Assembly: GCA_035578175.1 (NCBI GenBank)
Contig: JAQMRL010000001.1
Span: 236,297,038-236,361,037 of the forward strand
Direction of reading: 5' to 3'
From: Catonia carolina
Lineage: Eukaryota; Arthropoda; Insecta; Hemiptera; Achilidae
DNA length: 64,000 nucleotides
The notes beneath the pieces are model-generated. The model searched no databases. It was not told the origin of the DNA and saw only the letters and a program-made list of their open reading frames with translations. Position numbers and translations under genes: made by a program. This document shows positions 36,961 through 47,912 of this stretch, one piece after another (position 1 is the stretch's first letter; the number at the start of each line of letters is the position of its first letter).

Positions 36961-38303
36961 GAAACTAAAAATTAGACGGTTCTGCATTCCAACGGGCATA
37001 AAACCATAAGTTCACTAATAATTGAAGACCTTAGCGGATGAAGGTGTTATATTACAAATGGTTTTGAGGAAAATGCGATCAAAAATCTAAGGCTCCCAAC
37101 TTTTTGTGAGTTTGTTGTGTTTTGGTACCTACTTATTTTCCCTTCAGGAAAAATTATAAATGAATTTAAACATTTTTTAAATTTTGCTTTTTAACATTAT
37201 TCTTCTACCTGTATATGAGTTTTCTTAAAACTTTCCTCTGCATATAATTCCTTTATTCACAAAAATTCTGTTTCCTTTGAGAATGGATAAACAGTAGGCT
37301 ATTTCAATAATACTAGATAAAGTTTTTCATTAGAAAATCTTTTAAAAAAATTTTTAATAATATTTTTGATTGATGACGTTTAATGTTTATTACTACTAGA
37401 GTTAACTGTTATTGATAATGTGTAAAATAATTATGTCTTCTATTCTAGAGGAACAAGATGATCTTTATCCCTGTATTCAATACAAAACAAAATTATATGG
37501 TACATGCCCTTGATCCTCTAGTATTTCCTTAAACTGTTGAAATAGAGCATTCTATGCCACCTAAGTAACTAAATAGGCAATTAATATTCATCAATCATAA
37601 AAACGTTTTAAAAAAAATGACACAGCGCTTTCATCCACTCAGCTCTTCAATTTGTCGAACACATCATGAGAAAGTACTGTATGAATCTAAGCTTTGTTCA
37701 GCTGCGTGATGAAGGGGACAGACGAAGTACCAGACTGCTGTTACGTCATAACACTGTACTAATCATCTCATTGCCTTCGCTGGGCAGTCGGCTGCCTAGT
37801 GCAGTGACATACGTGGGTGTTGTTTTGACTATTCGCTGTAGACGGCGACACAGAATATATGTAGTTTGGATAGTACCCGTGACTACCACAAACATAATAC
37901 TAGTAAAACGTTACTACAACTACTAACGCAATCTCTCACAGTAGTAGTGACGTAATGCATACCTCACAGCTGCACAAAGCTTGGGAACGGGCAGTATTGT
38001 GATAGTGACAAATTAGATAAAGTTTTAGTGGTATAGATACTGAAGTCACGAGATTGCCTTTTGCGTATGGATGAGCTGTGAGGAAGGGAAGTGAAAATTT
38101 GTAGTGCTGCCAAACTCAGTAGTGAGACACTACTCGTACATTTCACTACTGTGCAGTTTCTTCATACGTTTTGTAAGCTGTGGTTTATTCCGAGAAAATG
38201 TTTTTTTCATAAACCTTATAAAAAATTAATGTAACCTGTAATATTGCCTATAGACATTACACATGACTAGAAATTTTTGATTTTCTGTAATTACAAGCTA
38301 CCT
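36961..38303. other. Stretch without a recognisable gene
   Basis: Nothing coding is supported. Around 37,690-37,990 there are imperfect inverted words (AAGCTTTGTTCAGCTGCG against CAGCTGCACAAAGCTT), suggesting another small foldback or the end of the transposase relic that follows. Confidence 0.4.
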
Positions 38304-38545
38304 TATTCCATTGGAGCAAAGTTTTCTACGAATAAATCGTCTTCTGTACTATTGCTGTCACCGGCATCTTCTCTATCAGTTTCACTAGTATCTACCAAAC
38401 CGTTTCCTTTTTTTACCAGATGTCAACAAAGCTGTTGAAGAATAGCTTCTTCACGTCTTTAATGCCTTCTTTATTTTTCGAATTGTGGAAAGAGAAACAT
38501 CACTGTAGTTAGCCACTCGCTCATGGCTTTTGTGAAAAGGCAGGG
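38304..38545 (-). pseudogene. TIR-transposon transposase relic, N and C ends fused
   Basis: The minus strand reads SHERVANYSDVSLSTIRKIK, resembling the ERVAAATGVSLSTVRRI helix-turn-helix of the transposase at 45,130. After a stop it continues into an acidic tail, DTSETDREDAGDSNSTEDD, that ends at a TAA. The catalytic centre is missing. It is probably an internally deleted relative; the acidic tail being its C-terminus is inference. Confidence 0.5.
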
Positions 38546-38873
38546 AAAGGCATTTTTGTTTAGTTTCAACTTCACAGCATTATTACCCTGCATATTAGAT
38601 TTCGTTCAGCACTGTGAATAGTCTGCCCACGTTTTCGAGACACTAAAATTTCTGTTCACGGTAACAAACAGTTATATCGTATTCGTACAGTTAACCTACA
38701 AAAGGTTCCACGATATACTGTATATGCTCTGGGTGTAGATTAAGTTGTTGTGTTTGTTGTACTGAAATTAAAGCAGGTGCGCATGCGCACTGTTGCTTTT
38801 CTCCCTTTACCTCTCGTTACAAACAAAGGCAAACTTTTTACTCAAATAACAATAACATGTAGACTAAACTTAC

Positions 38874-38933
38874 TTTGCGGTAGATTTCTGCGGAGGCGTA
38901 AGATATGAAGTTGGGTTCGGTAATGATCGTGAT
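38874..38933 (-). CDS. Microexon, 60 nt, phase 2-2
   Basis: The acceptor is TTTGTTTACAG and the donor AA/GTAAGT. Peptide SRSLPNPTSYLTPPQKSTA, rich in Ser, Thr and Pro. It lies between exons 40,891 and 35,122 and keeps the same phase. No domain is recognised. Confidence 0.65.
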
Positions 38934-38969
38934 CTGTAAACAAATATATTTTTATAACATTAAAAATCT

Positions 38970-39568
38970 GGTGTGAAACAATCACACGACTTTCTCGTGC
39001 CAATGCAACTAACGAATAATATTAGTAATAAAAATAAACAAAAATTAACAATCAAAAAACAAACAATCTAATTATAATCATGACTGAATGATGCAAAATA
39101 AAAACCGACCTTAGTTTGGCTTAATATTACGGAAAAATCACTCTTTCACGCTAAACTTGAATCTATAGAGAAAAATTCTTAGAATAAAAGTTGTAGATCG
39201 TTTACTTTTCTATAAATTTTATTATATAAACGTTTTTCGTAAAATGCATTCTAAAAGTGAAAAATGACACGAATAAACTACTACTTCCGGTTGACCGATT
39301 TTGATGAAAATGTTCGTGTCGGGTCCGGTAGTAGTACCTAACTAAAGTTTCAAATGTTAACTTCGTACAATGTTTCGTTCTTTAGATATTTTGTTCACAC
39401 GCGCGCGCACTCGCACACACACACACAGACCAATCGCTAAGCTAAAAACATTTTTTTTAGTTCAGGGGGTCTGAAACCGTGTATATCCGGTGAAAACTCA
39501 ATTTCGAAAAATCTACATGAAAACAGTACTTTCCTTGCTTCTGTTGTATATTCATATAGGCAAGAAAA
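38970..39568 (-). mobile_element. CTTTCTCTTGCC family, internally deleted inverted copy
   Basis: It starts with GTGTGAAACAATCACACGAC and CTTTCTCGTGCC, and ends with TATATTCATATAGGCAAG. The centre is missing: the body jumps from TAAAATGCATTCTAAAA to TGACACGAATAAACTAC. It contains an AC/CG simple repeat (about 39,398-39,426). Confidence 0.7.
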
Positions 39569-39864
39569 AGTAAAAACACTGTTCTATTACTGAATACATT
39601 TTTCTCTGCTATCCTTTTATGATTACTGCCGTATTGGAATTTCTCTTGTCTACTATTAAGTCTGAATTTATAGAAAATTTGTCTAGGTTTTAACAAAACA
39701 TTTTGTTTATTTTTTCAGGTAAGTTGAAGAATCTGTAACGTCGAAATGGCTTAAGTTTTATGTATCCAAAGAAACTTGTAAGTTATGAAAATTATTTGTA
39801 AACTAAATTAATTTTTTCGCTAATTTAGTTAGTAGATTTTGTTGTTTACTGCAGAAATAAATAC

Positions 39865-40567
39865 TGTGCCACTTATCTAAGGTCTACTTCGGGATCTGGG
39901 TAAATTAAATAATGAACGCACTATGGTTTAAAATTCTAGTATTTATTACAACTAAATAATTACAATAATAAAGTGACTAAAAATTTACAAGTAAATTACA
40001 ATTAAATACCTATAATAAATAATTAATTATAATTAACTATTAACAATAAATAGACTTAACCAATCTACTAAATACTACTTACGAAAATGATACAGAATAA
40101 ACGTTAAACAATAGACAGGAATTCACAGTAACGTCGACCTTCTCTAATGCACTGTTCACACTACCCAACAAACGCTCGTTAAAGATAGATCAAATACTGA
40201 ACTCGGCGGCTCCTTGTATAGCTGACGCTGTGGAATTCACTAAAAGGACAGAGATTTTCAATATAACAATAAAAATATAAAACTCTTCTGACGGGTTCCG
40301 GATAAATCTTTACAAACCGTAAACAAATTAGGACTGAATAAAATGTGTTACAAAAAGGCCAATTTTATAAATAGGTACCCGGCTCTTTCACAATACCCGT
40401 ACAATACAACAATAGGCAGACCTACCAGTACTACCTACATAACCATTTATAACTATTTCGTGGAACCCTATTTAGGCCTATCACTCTTATCATTTACGTT
40501 AACATTTTTAAAATCTCGGTCCTTCTCGAAAATTCTTGAACTCACATTCCCTTTAGATATTGTCTCA
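39865..40567 (-). mobile_element. Solo LTR C
   Basis: TGTGCCAC...TTGTCTCA is flanked by a perfect 4-bp duplication ATAC (39,861-39,864 and 40,568-40,571). It is collinear with LTR A and B but more diverged. It lies in an intron of the microexon gene. Confidence 0.78.
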
Positions 40568-40890
40568 ATACTTTTCCTCTACAGCTGATGATTAAAATAT
40601 AATTGTCGGATAACAATAAAGATTGATGTTTTCGGTCTTGGGTAGAGTCTTAACCTCTACAATCCGGAAATTCACAAATTGTTTCTAACACTCTGTAATC
40701 TAGTCTTGGATCTGAACAGAAATTTCCTGTTCCTAGTACAACTTGTTACAAGTACTGAGCGGTAACCGAATTGTACGACTTTGTGGAATCCATTCCATCA
40801 ACGCGTCGGTTGGTGAAGGAACGTAATTAGCTTAAATGTATTTTTAACGCTAAAGTAAGTGAATTACGTAGTTTTCTTTGAACTACTTAC

Positions 40891-40941
40891 TTTGTAGGAA
40901 CAGCCATCCGTGGTCTACCTCGCTTCTGGCCGACTTCAGCA
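40891..40941 (-). CDS. Microexon, 51 nt, phase 2-2, AT-hook-like
   Basis: The acceptor is TATTATTATAG and the donor AA/GTAAGT. Peptide AEVGQKRGRPRMAVPT. The KRGRPR core is the AT-hook pattern (basic residues around Gly-Arg-Pro) that binds the minor groove of AT-rich DNA in nuclear proteins. A single hook in a disordered peptide is weak evidence of DNA binding but is the only functional motif seen in the chain. Confidence 0.65.
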
Positions 40942-41344
40942 CTATAATAATAATAGATTTCATTAAATAATTGTACTCTATGAGTAAATCAATGATTATA
41001 GAAATAATATTTTCTTGTAATTACATTTTTTTTAATTTACGTTATAAATTGTTCGATCTAAAAATCTAAATCATTCAAAAAAACCACTGACGTTAAACTG
41101 AAAAGATTACAATATTAAGGGGACATTAAATAGAGTGAAGCCAAGATGATAACACAGGCGTATCGATATTGACGCTACTGGACCATCAATAGTATTTAAA
41201 ATTAAACTGAAAATTTTTTTTTAACCAATATACATACACATTTCTTACTGTTCCGTATCGCAAATAACCAGGGTATTCAAAAATTTTCACGAAAGAAATC
41301 TGATTGGTCTATACAGCTTCTGGGTGACGGATTTTTTTTCATTA

Positions 41345-41670
41345 TTAATATTTTTTGCAGCTATTATTACCGTTTTTCGCTTCCAAAATGCCAAGCCGCT
41401 CTATCCATCCAATCACCGTCCGGTAGCTTCTACTGGTCATCGCCTCCATTCCTCTTCTTCCATTGCTTTGCTGGGCATCCTCTCGTCCTTCTCTCCGTTG
41501 GGGTCCAGTTCCATATTTTGCTGGCCCAGCAAAATATGAAGACGGATATCCCATTCTTTTTCATCTGACATGCTATTTGGCATACTTTTCCCAAATTTCT
41601 TTTTTGCTCTTGTGGTTTAACCTCGACATCCGATAACTTCTCTCCAAAAGTCCATGTGCACAGCTGCAAT
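41345..41670 (-). pseudogene. LINE C-terminal fragment
   Basis: Two overlapping minus-strand frames give TPTERRTRGCPAKQWKKRNG and, after a shift, DAQQSNGRRGMEAMTSRSYR. The block TGRRRxGxPAKxW is the usual end of RTE-like or related LINE proteins. Upstream (41,670-41,990) the sequence probably continues the same LINE but is too decayed to read. Confidence 0.5.
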
Positions 41671-42461
41671 TACCCTTTTATTACTTTCTTCGCATTGCTA
41701 TGTTTCTCCACCGTACGTCAGAATGATTTGCTCTATGACTTTTCCTATCGTTTCCTTAGTTCTAAATCAAATTTCTTTTGACCACAAAACGAAATTTTGC
41801 ATCTATGTGACTACCCTTCGTGCATCTTTTGCACTGCCCTTTCCTGTGATGCTCTGCTATTCCCTTCATTACTCAGCACTACATCAAAGTATTTGTACTC
41901 ATCAAAAACTTCTATTCCTTATCCTCGTATTTTCAGATCGCATCATTTTTTCAGTCGGTAGATACGTCAACTTTAAGTACGAGTAGTTACTTTTTAGACC
42001 CCATTTCCCTAGAACCCCCGCTTTCCGCATTATGTAACTATGTTAAACTCGTTCGTTCCTAAAGCAATCATCCGTAAAAAGGGGTGTACAAAATATTATC
42101 TATCTATCTATCTACACTTAGCCGTCCTTTTCTTTGAAGCTATATTCATATAAATCTTTAACAAAGTAGGTGTTAAGTATCGGCTACAAAACGTTAAGCA
42201 CCGCGAGCTATACTTGAAAGAGATACAATTTTTAATAACTTATTTAATCCGGTAAATTTTCCGGAGAACCAGGGTGATTTATTAAGGTCAACACCCACGA
42301 CCAATATATGAGAATTAACGCAAAACGTGATGCACTGCGGTAAACGTAAATAAAAAGAGGAAAAACGAGGATAGAAGCGCGTACAATTAACGTAGGAAAA
42401 GGAACGAATAGGAATTGACAAGTAAAATCAACTTAACCAGGATATACAAACAGTCACTTAC

Positions 42462-42556
42462 CAGAAATTACAGTCTACATGAACAACGTAGCCTTTGGAA
42501 CGGGAACAGGCGCCGGTTGAACGTTGAAAGCCTTGATAATCGACAACAGAATGCAT
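42462..42556 (-). CDS. ATG-started exon, 95 nt, leaves in phase 2
   Basis: The donor is CTG/GTAAGTG. Only the phase-2 frame is open at the donor; it reads back to an ATG at 42,554-42,556 with an in-frame TGA 30 bases upstream and no phase-2 acceptor. Peptide MHSVVDYQGFQRSTGACSRS followed by KGYVVHVDCNF. It is likely a first coding exon, making a second transcription unit (42,462 to 35,122), or a chance frame. It has two Cys and a C-x5-Y-x5-C spacing, unlike the other exons. Confidence 0.5.
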
Positions 42557-42699
42557 AGCTAGGAAGCGGTGACGGGTGCATACTCAAGCAAGTCAAGTTC
42601 ACAAATGGGAAGGAGAAGAACAAACGGAAGTAGGTAGGGTAGAGGATGCATAGGTGACGTATTATTGGATCGCGCAGTCATAGCACAGATCAGAACTTA

Positions 42700-42745
42700 G
42701 TTGAGATGAGATTAAGGGGCGCAGGGCGCGTATATTTAAATAACA
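42700..42745 (-). promoter_or_regulatory. Possible promoter of the ATG-started exon
   Basis: TATTTAAATATA (42,731-42,742 on the minus strand) lies about 180 bp upstream of the ATG at 42,556 in an unusually GC-rich stretch. A TACGTCA word (CRE-like) is at about 42,655-42,662. No transcript start can be fixed from sequence. Confidence 0.25.
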
Positions 42746-43082
42746 GCACTCGGGCAATAAAAATGAATTACCCTAGGAACAAATGCCTAACTGTAGGTAA
42801 AGACAACACACGTATCAAATTCCTCATTATTAACAATTTAAATGATAAGTGGTAGGCTTCATCTGTGACATAGTGGTTAGTGATTTAGTTTACAAAACGG
42901 AGACTCCGGGTTCGTTTCCTAAGAGGGTATCGAAATCATTACGCTTTAAAACATCATTACGTTGTTATGTAGACCTCGTTCACTAATGACTAAGATGTTA
43001 ATGCCAATTGAAGTAAAAATCGAAGTATTATTGATTGTAATACTGGTTAAATTGTAATTTTCCTACTACAAAGAGAACTTAC

Positions 43083-43172
43083 GCTTCTTGAGGATGTCTG
43101 GACCTTCCTGCTTCCGGACTAATAACATCTTCATTACTGGGTAATTCCATCGTTACTGTTGCATCTGGTGAC
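43083..43172 (-). CDS. Microexon, 90 nt, phase 2-2, SP/PQEA type
   Basis: The acceptor is AATCTTGCAG and the donor GC/GTAAGT. Peptide begins SPDATVTMELPSNEDV and ends SRHPQEA. Both other frames contain stops, so the phase is certain. It differs from the copy at 63,276 by five bases, every one changing the amino acid, while their flanks are almost identical. It is also related to 56,611-56,697. Confidence 0.8.
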
Positions 43173-43343
43173 CTGCAAGATTAGTAACATTAAGTATTCT
43201 TATTCAAAAGAAACAAGTATTTAAAATGTTCTGGGAATTTTGGTTTTTGCCTAGAAACTTTCAGGATTATGGGATGTTATGTATCGGTCCTGGCGATACG
43301 AACTAGACAAAGGAAAAACGCCTGAAGTATCTATTCGGTACTT

Positions 43344-43901
43344 TAAGGGGAGTGGTTCACCCTATAATAACAGTGTTAATGAAAGTGCACGTATCTTAAA
43401 GAACACTAAAGATAATTTATTTCTGTTTTTTTTTTTTTTACATAAAACTACAAAATTTTCTCTACATTTTAACATATCCATCTTATATTTAATGCATGAT
43501 ATTGAGAAATACGAGTTGTTTTTCGCCGATTAAAAATTTTTTGTTCATCTTCTATACAAAACTTTTACATTTGGATATGTTAAAACTATCACCTTACGGT
43601 AAGAAACCCACAGTAAATATTCCACACTGATATCTGCAGTAGGAACTAAGAAAAGGGCAATTTGAAGTAAGAAAATAAAATTTTCAGAAATTCCGCTTTA
43701 AAGATAAGAATAACTAAGAAATTGAGGTATACTTGTAATTATATTTGTTGTAACATAAGCGCAGAAAAAGTACAATAATAAAAATAATATCTATCAGATT
43801 GTTACAAAATTACCGTCATTTTAAAAAGAGAAGTTTTAAATTATTGATTAATGTAAAAAAATACAAAAATCAATATTTTTTTCGGTGAACCACTCCCCTT
43901 A
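43344..43901. mobile_element. Small inverted-repeat element with a splice-site pair inside
   Basis: AAGGGGAGTGGTTCAC (43,345-43,360) and its complement (43,885-43,900) form the ends. Inside, TTTTAACATATCCA and TGGATATGTTAAAA are also inverted. A second, near-identical copy begins at 63,538 and runs off the window. Confidence 0.65.
43598..43633 (-). CDS. Candidate 36-nt microexon within the inverted-repeat element
   Basis: A long pyrimidine tract ending TTCCTACTGCAG is followed by 36 open bases (peptide YQCGIFTVGFL) and a CC/GTAAGG donor, again entering and leaving in phase 2. It lies inside a mobile element and the peptide is hydrophobic, unlike its neighbours, so this may be chance or an exonised element. 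Confidence 0.3.
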
Positions 43902-45129
43902 AGTACTGAACTAACTTGTACTTGATATTTTTTGTCTATTTTTACTCATTTTTCATTACGTGTGTATTCAGCGAGTCCATTTTCGATAAGAAAAATTATT
44001 TGTATTGGGTAACACTCGTAGTGTTACATAAGAAAGTAAAAGAATTTTTTAATATAAACATAGCAATAGTAATGAATGTTTGAAGCTTTTCGATAAGAAA
44101 AAAAAATGTTGATAAAAAACGGAGTATTTTCCCCTAAAGCATTTCATAACAACATTTTGTTTTATGTATTAATATAAAGAAAATTAACTTTAAATTTACT
44201 ACAAGGTGCTTGGGTTCTTTTAAATTTTGTGTTTTTACAGTTGATTCTTGAAATTAGCTTTTTCTATTGTCTCTGTTATGTTCAATAGTAAATAATTTTA
44301 TAAGAAATAGTTAAATGAAATAGTATTGGTGTTCGGTTTTGCAGTTTTCCTTGACGACTCCAAGCAAAGCCCTGACCAGCCCTAATGTTTTGCGTTCTAT
44401 GCAACTGCATAACCTTACTAATCCAAGATTGGACATTCCGTATAAATATTGTGTTAATTTTCCGTAACTTTTAAGAGATTTTTTACTTATTCATTCAAAA
44501 TTTTCTCTATTTATTAGATTGAATTAAAAATGAAGATGGTTTATTTTTAAGCTGTGCAGTTTGCGTCGTTTCCGTTTCTAATTTACTGTAACTTCTTGTA
44601 CTTAAGTGTAAGTTTACTATTACTATTCAACAGTATACTTAATGTTGAATAGTATTCTGATGGAACACGGAACTATTCGAATAGGCAACTGTAGTTATAA
44701 TAATCCACAGCTCCGTGGAACTTACATCATAAACCGATCCTTACACACACGCGCGCGCAGCACCCCTGTATAGGCCAACTCATTCCAAATGAGATATGAG
44801 TTGTTATGCGCAGTAGCAAAGGAAGTAGTGGGGGGTTTCAGAGCCAGTGCGTTCCCAGTCACCGAAGAGTGAACATCCGTACAGTGGGTCAAAAAAGTAG
44901 TGTTTCGGTTTTGTAATCCAGTCGGTTTCCTTAGAATAGTACCTTACATACTGTAAGACGTAATTTTCTTTTATGCGTTATCGAAAACCAGTTTATTTAA
45001 AACAGTGTAATTGTGTTTTTGAAAATAGTGTTTTAGTGTTAGTTTATTAAAAAAAGTGTAATTGTGTGTTTATTTAAAATGGTGTTTTTGTGTATTTAAA
45101 AAACAGCATAATATTTTATTAACAGCGCT

Positions 45130-45776
45130 ATGAGTGTAAAAAGTAGAGTGAAGCAAAAAACTATTCACTCTCAAGCACGTGAAATAATCGGCTCACTATT
45201 AGAATTCATGCGCCAGGAGGCAATTCACGGGAGCCCAGTAATTCCGTTTGTCAAAGTTCAAGAGCGTGTGGCTGCAGCGACAGGGGTCAGCTTGAGCACC
45301 GTTCGAAGAATTGCCTTAGAAAAAAAAAGATTGCTGACGGACAATCATGTTCATTTGTTTCACTAAAAAAGCGGCTTAAAAACCAAAATAGAAAAATAGT
45401 GTTAGATGATTTTGACTGCAGTGTTTTACGTAGGACAGTGTTAAATTTTCATGTAACAGAGAAAACAATCCCTACTTTAAAAACAATTCATAACAAGTTT
45501 TGTAAGGACACTGGATACACAGGAAGTAAAGAAACATTATGCAAAGAACTGCAGAGGATTGGTTTTAAATGGGTGAAAACGGAAAACGACCGAAAATTAC
45601 TGGTAGAAAAACATGACATTAGACAATTACGACTTAATTACTTAAGAAACATCAAGGCTTATCGAGAACAGGGACGTTATATTGTTTACATGGACGAAAC
45701 GTACATACACGCGAGTCATACGCAAGCGAAAACTTGGACTGACAATTCAAATGCACGCAATTTTGTACCTGCCTAG
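45130..45776 (+). pseudogene. Tc1/mariner-superfamily-like transposase, C-terminally truncated
   Basis: The first frame (45,130-45,365) holds a helix-turn-helix part, VQERVAAATGVSLSTVRRIA. A shift leads to a second frame (45,399-45,776) with LQRIGFKWVKTENDR and YIVYMDETYIHASH, whose Asp is the first catalytic residue of a DDE enzyme. A TAG follows about 20 codons later, and the rest of the catalytic domain is absent where a foldback is inserted. It is inactive. Confidence 0.75.
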
Positions 45777-45790
45777 CGGTGTTCTATAAG

Positions 45791-46422
45791 CTTCAGTAGT
45801 GAGTCACGTACTAGGCACTTGACTGTAATACTACCATGTTGGTTGTATATCTTTATCAAGATTTTATAATAATTTTTTAAAATCTACTTATTATTCTTTG
45901 AAAAATGTGTCCAAACACGTTGCCATTGTGATAATCCTAAGCATTTCCGATGTCGGATTTCATTCTGACTGCCGTTTTTCAATAATATTAATAAATTTAA
46001 TAATTATTATTATAAATTTAACAATGAATATTATTATTTTTATATATGTAACAATTACATATTACTACATTTTATTCCGTTAATCTTATCAAAACATATT
46101 TGAATAACACTGTCGTTTTTATAAAATTAATAGTACTACATTTATACTTTTTATTTATTTTATTATGCTATTAATTGTTACATTTATAATAATAATTATT
46201 ATTATTGTTATTAAATTTATTATAATATTATTGAACAACGGCAGTCAGAATGAAATCCAACATCGGAAAAGCTTAGGATTATCATAAAGATATCGTGTTT
46301 GGGCTCATTTTTCAAGGAATAATTCGTAGATTTTGAAAATTATTATACAATTTTCATAAAAATAATTACAACTAAAATAGTAGTATTGCAGTCAAGCGCC
46401 TAGTAGGGGACTCAATACTGAG
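45791..46422. repeat. Foldback element, family 4, inside the TIR transposon
   Basis: The left arm (TCAGTAGTGAGTC, GGCACTTGACTG, GATTTCATTCTGACTGCCGT) and right arm (ACGGCAGTCAGAATGAAATC, CAGTCAAGCGCC, GACTCAATACTGA) are inverted copies of about 200 bp. The centre is an ATTATT-rich linker. The ORF read across it is an artefact. Confidence 0.85.
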
Positions 46423-46517
46423 GAATGTAATCTAGAACGCAGGTAAGGCAGGTTGCTGCGCGTGTGTGTTTGTGTGTGCAAGGGTCGGTTTATGATCTAG
46501 GTTTCAGGCAGCTGTGG

Positions 46518-47144
46518 ACATATGAGACCGGACATGTTATAGTACTTGTTAATTGTGAGACGGTTAGTCTCTACTTAACTGGTTTGACTGCTTCTAATTT
46601 GCACTCTACCCCCTATTCTTTCAGATTTCTTGTAATATTTTATAAAATATTGTATTTTTGTAGCCATAAAAACAGCGCTTGTCACAAATTAAATGTCGCT
46701 TTCTTGATGCTCTTTTATAAGTTTTGTTGCTGTTGTGCAGTGGTCACCTCCCTTTTGACACAAAGACTGAATTAAATGTGTACAAATCGTGAGGTTAAAC
46801 GGTGTCTCTCGCCCGGTCGAGCCTAACTGCTACTAGTAACTAAAAACATCGTCCGTGTTGGTGAATATACACTTACTACGTAAATTCAAATTTGAAAATA
46901 ACATTTCATGAAAGATAGATGTAGGTTATGTGTAAAACTACCATTTCAATGTAATAATCAATTAAATAACCACTTCTCAACGGAATGATTTACTTTTGTT
47001 GTGACTTCTGTGTGTACGATGTTTGTTGAAATGTACGATAATGACCCCGCACTGCTATCCACTCTATCGCAGTGTTCTCAAAGTCAGAACTACCGCTAAA
47101 ACTCACGACTGTATATAATGATGGTTTTATTCCATAAGACTTAC
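46518..47144. other. Intron sequence, nothing recognised
   Basis: No element or coding sequence is supported between the TIR transposon and the next microexon. A 103-codon plus ORF (46,464-46,775) begins inside the transposon end and has no features. Confidence 0.5.
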
Positions 47145-47258
47145 GTTCGGTAGCTTCCCATATTGATCGGAAGAGAATCAGTTGATCTGGTCGTGGGATA
47201 AGTGTCATCGCGCCGGGTAAATGTTGCGCCTAATTCAATCCAGCCTGCTGTCTCTTGA
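47145..47258 (-). CDS. Microexon, 114 nt, phase 2-2
   Basis: The acceptor is GTTTTTTTAG and the donor AC/GTAAGT. Peptide QETAGWIELGATFTRRDDTY, then PTTRSTDSLPINMGSYR. Its first base T plus CAA is the same beginning as the QYS and QHS exons, so it may be a distant duplicate. No domain is recognised. Confidence 0.7.
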
Positions 47259-47523
47259 CTAAAAAAACATTTTGTTAATATATTTACAGAGAATATAAAT
47301 TATTTACTTATTTTCACAATTATTCGATAACTTAAATCTACGAAAAAGTACTAGGCGTTTGTCAACTTGCTTCTAATGGATAGAAACGCGGTAGCTATGC
47401 TAAAACAATCATTATTAAGTTTTTGCTTCCAGGGTGGGCGCAGTATCTTGTCAATTCATGATTGGAGAAGGGATTGATTTTGTACTAAGTTTATGCATAT
47501 TGTATGGTGATAATATGTTATAC

Positions 47524-47912
47524 CTCATAACAGGCAGATAGAATGTTAAATTATTTTGTACTCGATCTGCTAGTTTCAGGGCTACAAAAAAATTGTTCTG
47601 TTACTTATCACATGGTCAGCCAATTATATGACTGAAGTATTTAAGAACAGAAGAGGTAGAGTTGTAAAAGGCACTAGTATGAATTATATCCTCTGAGAGT
47701 AATGAATGTCATTATATAGCCAGACCTTTCGGTGAATGAAGTGAAGATGTCATTTGCAGAATGGAAGTAAATGCTTTTTGGAGGCCCTGGCATGCTGATA
47801 AACATACTTTTCGAATCAGTGAGGAAGACAGGTAAACCATTTCCCCCCTCATTTTACTTATTTAAGTTTCTAGAGGTTCAAACCAGCCTTTCGGCTGATG
47901 ATCTAAACAATA
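47524..47912 (+). mobile_element. Retroposon family R, copy 3
   Basis: It runs from CATAACAGGCAGATAG to CTTTCGGCTGATGATCTAAAC and is collinear with the other copies. It sits in the intron between exons 48,208 and 47,145. Confidence 0.8.

Larger units (their letters stand above)
42030..43082. repeat. Gene-linked module, copy a (with tRNA-like word)
   Basis: Words such as CGTTCCTAAAGCAATCATCC, a TATC microsatellite (about 42,098-42,115), ACAAATTCCTCATTATTAAC-type sequence and a SINE-like head GACATAGTGGTTAGTG...CGGGTTCGTTTCC (42,867-42,922) recur at 49,264-49,640 and 56,240-56,600. Each copy lies beside microexons, so this intron has been duplicated with the gene. Confidence 0.7.
44705..46517 (+). 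mobile_element. TIR transposon with truncated transposase and nested foldback
   Basis: The inverted ends CCACAGCT...ATCATAAACCGA...ACACACGCGC (44,705-44,760) and their complement (46,453-46,517) match at about three quarters of positions. Between them lie a 5' untranslated region, a broken transposase and a foldback element. Relics of related transposases are at 38,304-38,545 and 62,260-62,580. Confidence 0.75.

Noticed and set aside
41345..41539. Plus-strand ORF 41,324-41,539
   Set aside because: It is the antisense shadow of the LINE fragment on the minus strand.
45898..46083. 61-codon hydrophobic ORF
   Set aside because: Lies inside the foldback arm and its ATTATT-rich linker; Ile-rich translation comes from base composition.
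46464..46775. 103-codon plus-strand ORF
   Set aside because: It starts inside the inverted terminal repeat of the TIR transposon and continues into unrelated flank, so it cannot be a conserved gene.
46869..46900. Donor-like ACTTAC on the minus strand as another exon
   Set aside because: The phase-2 frame meets a TGA before any AG acceptor.
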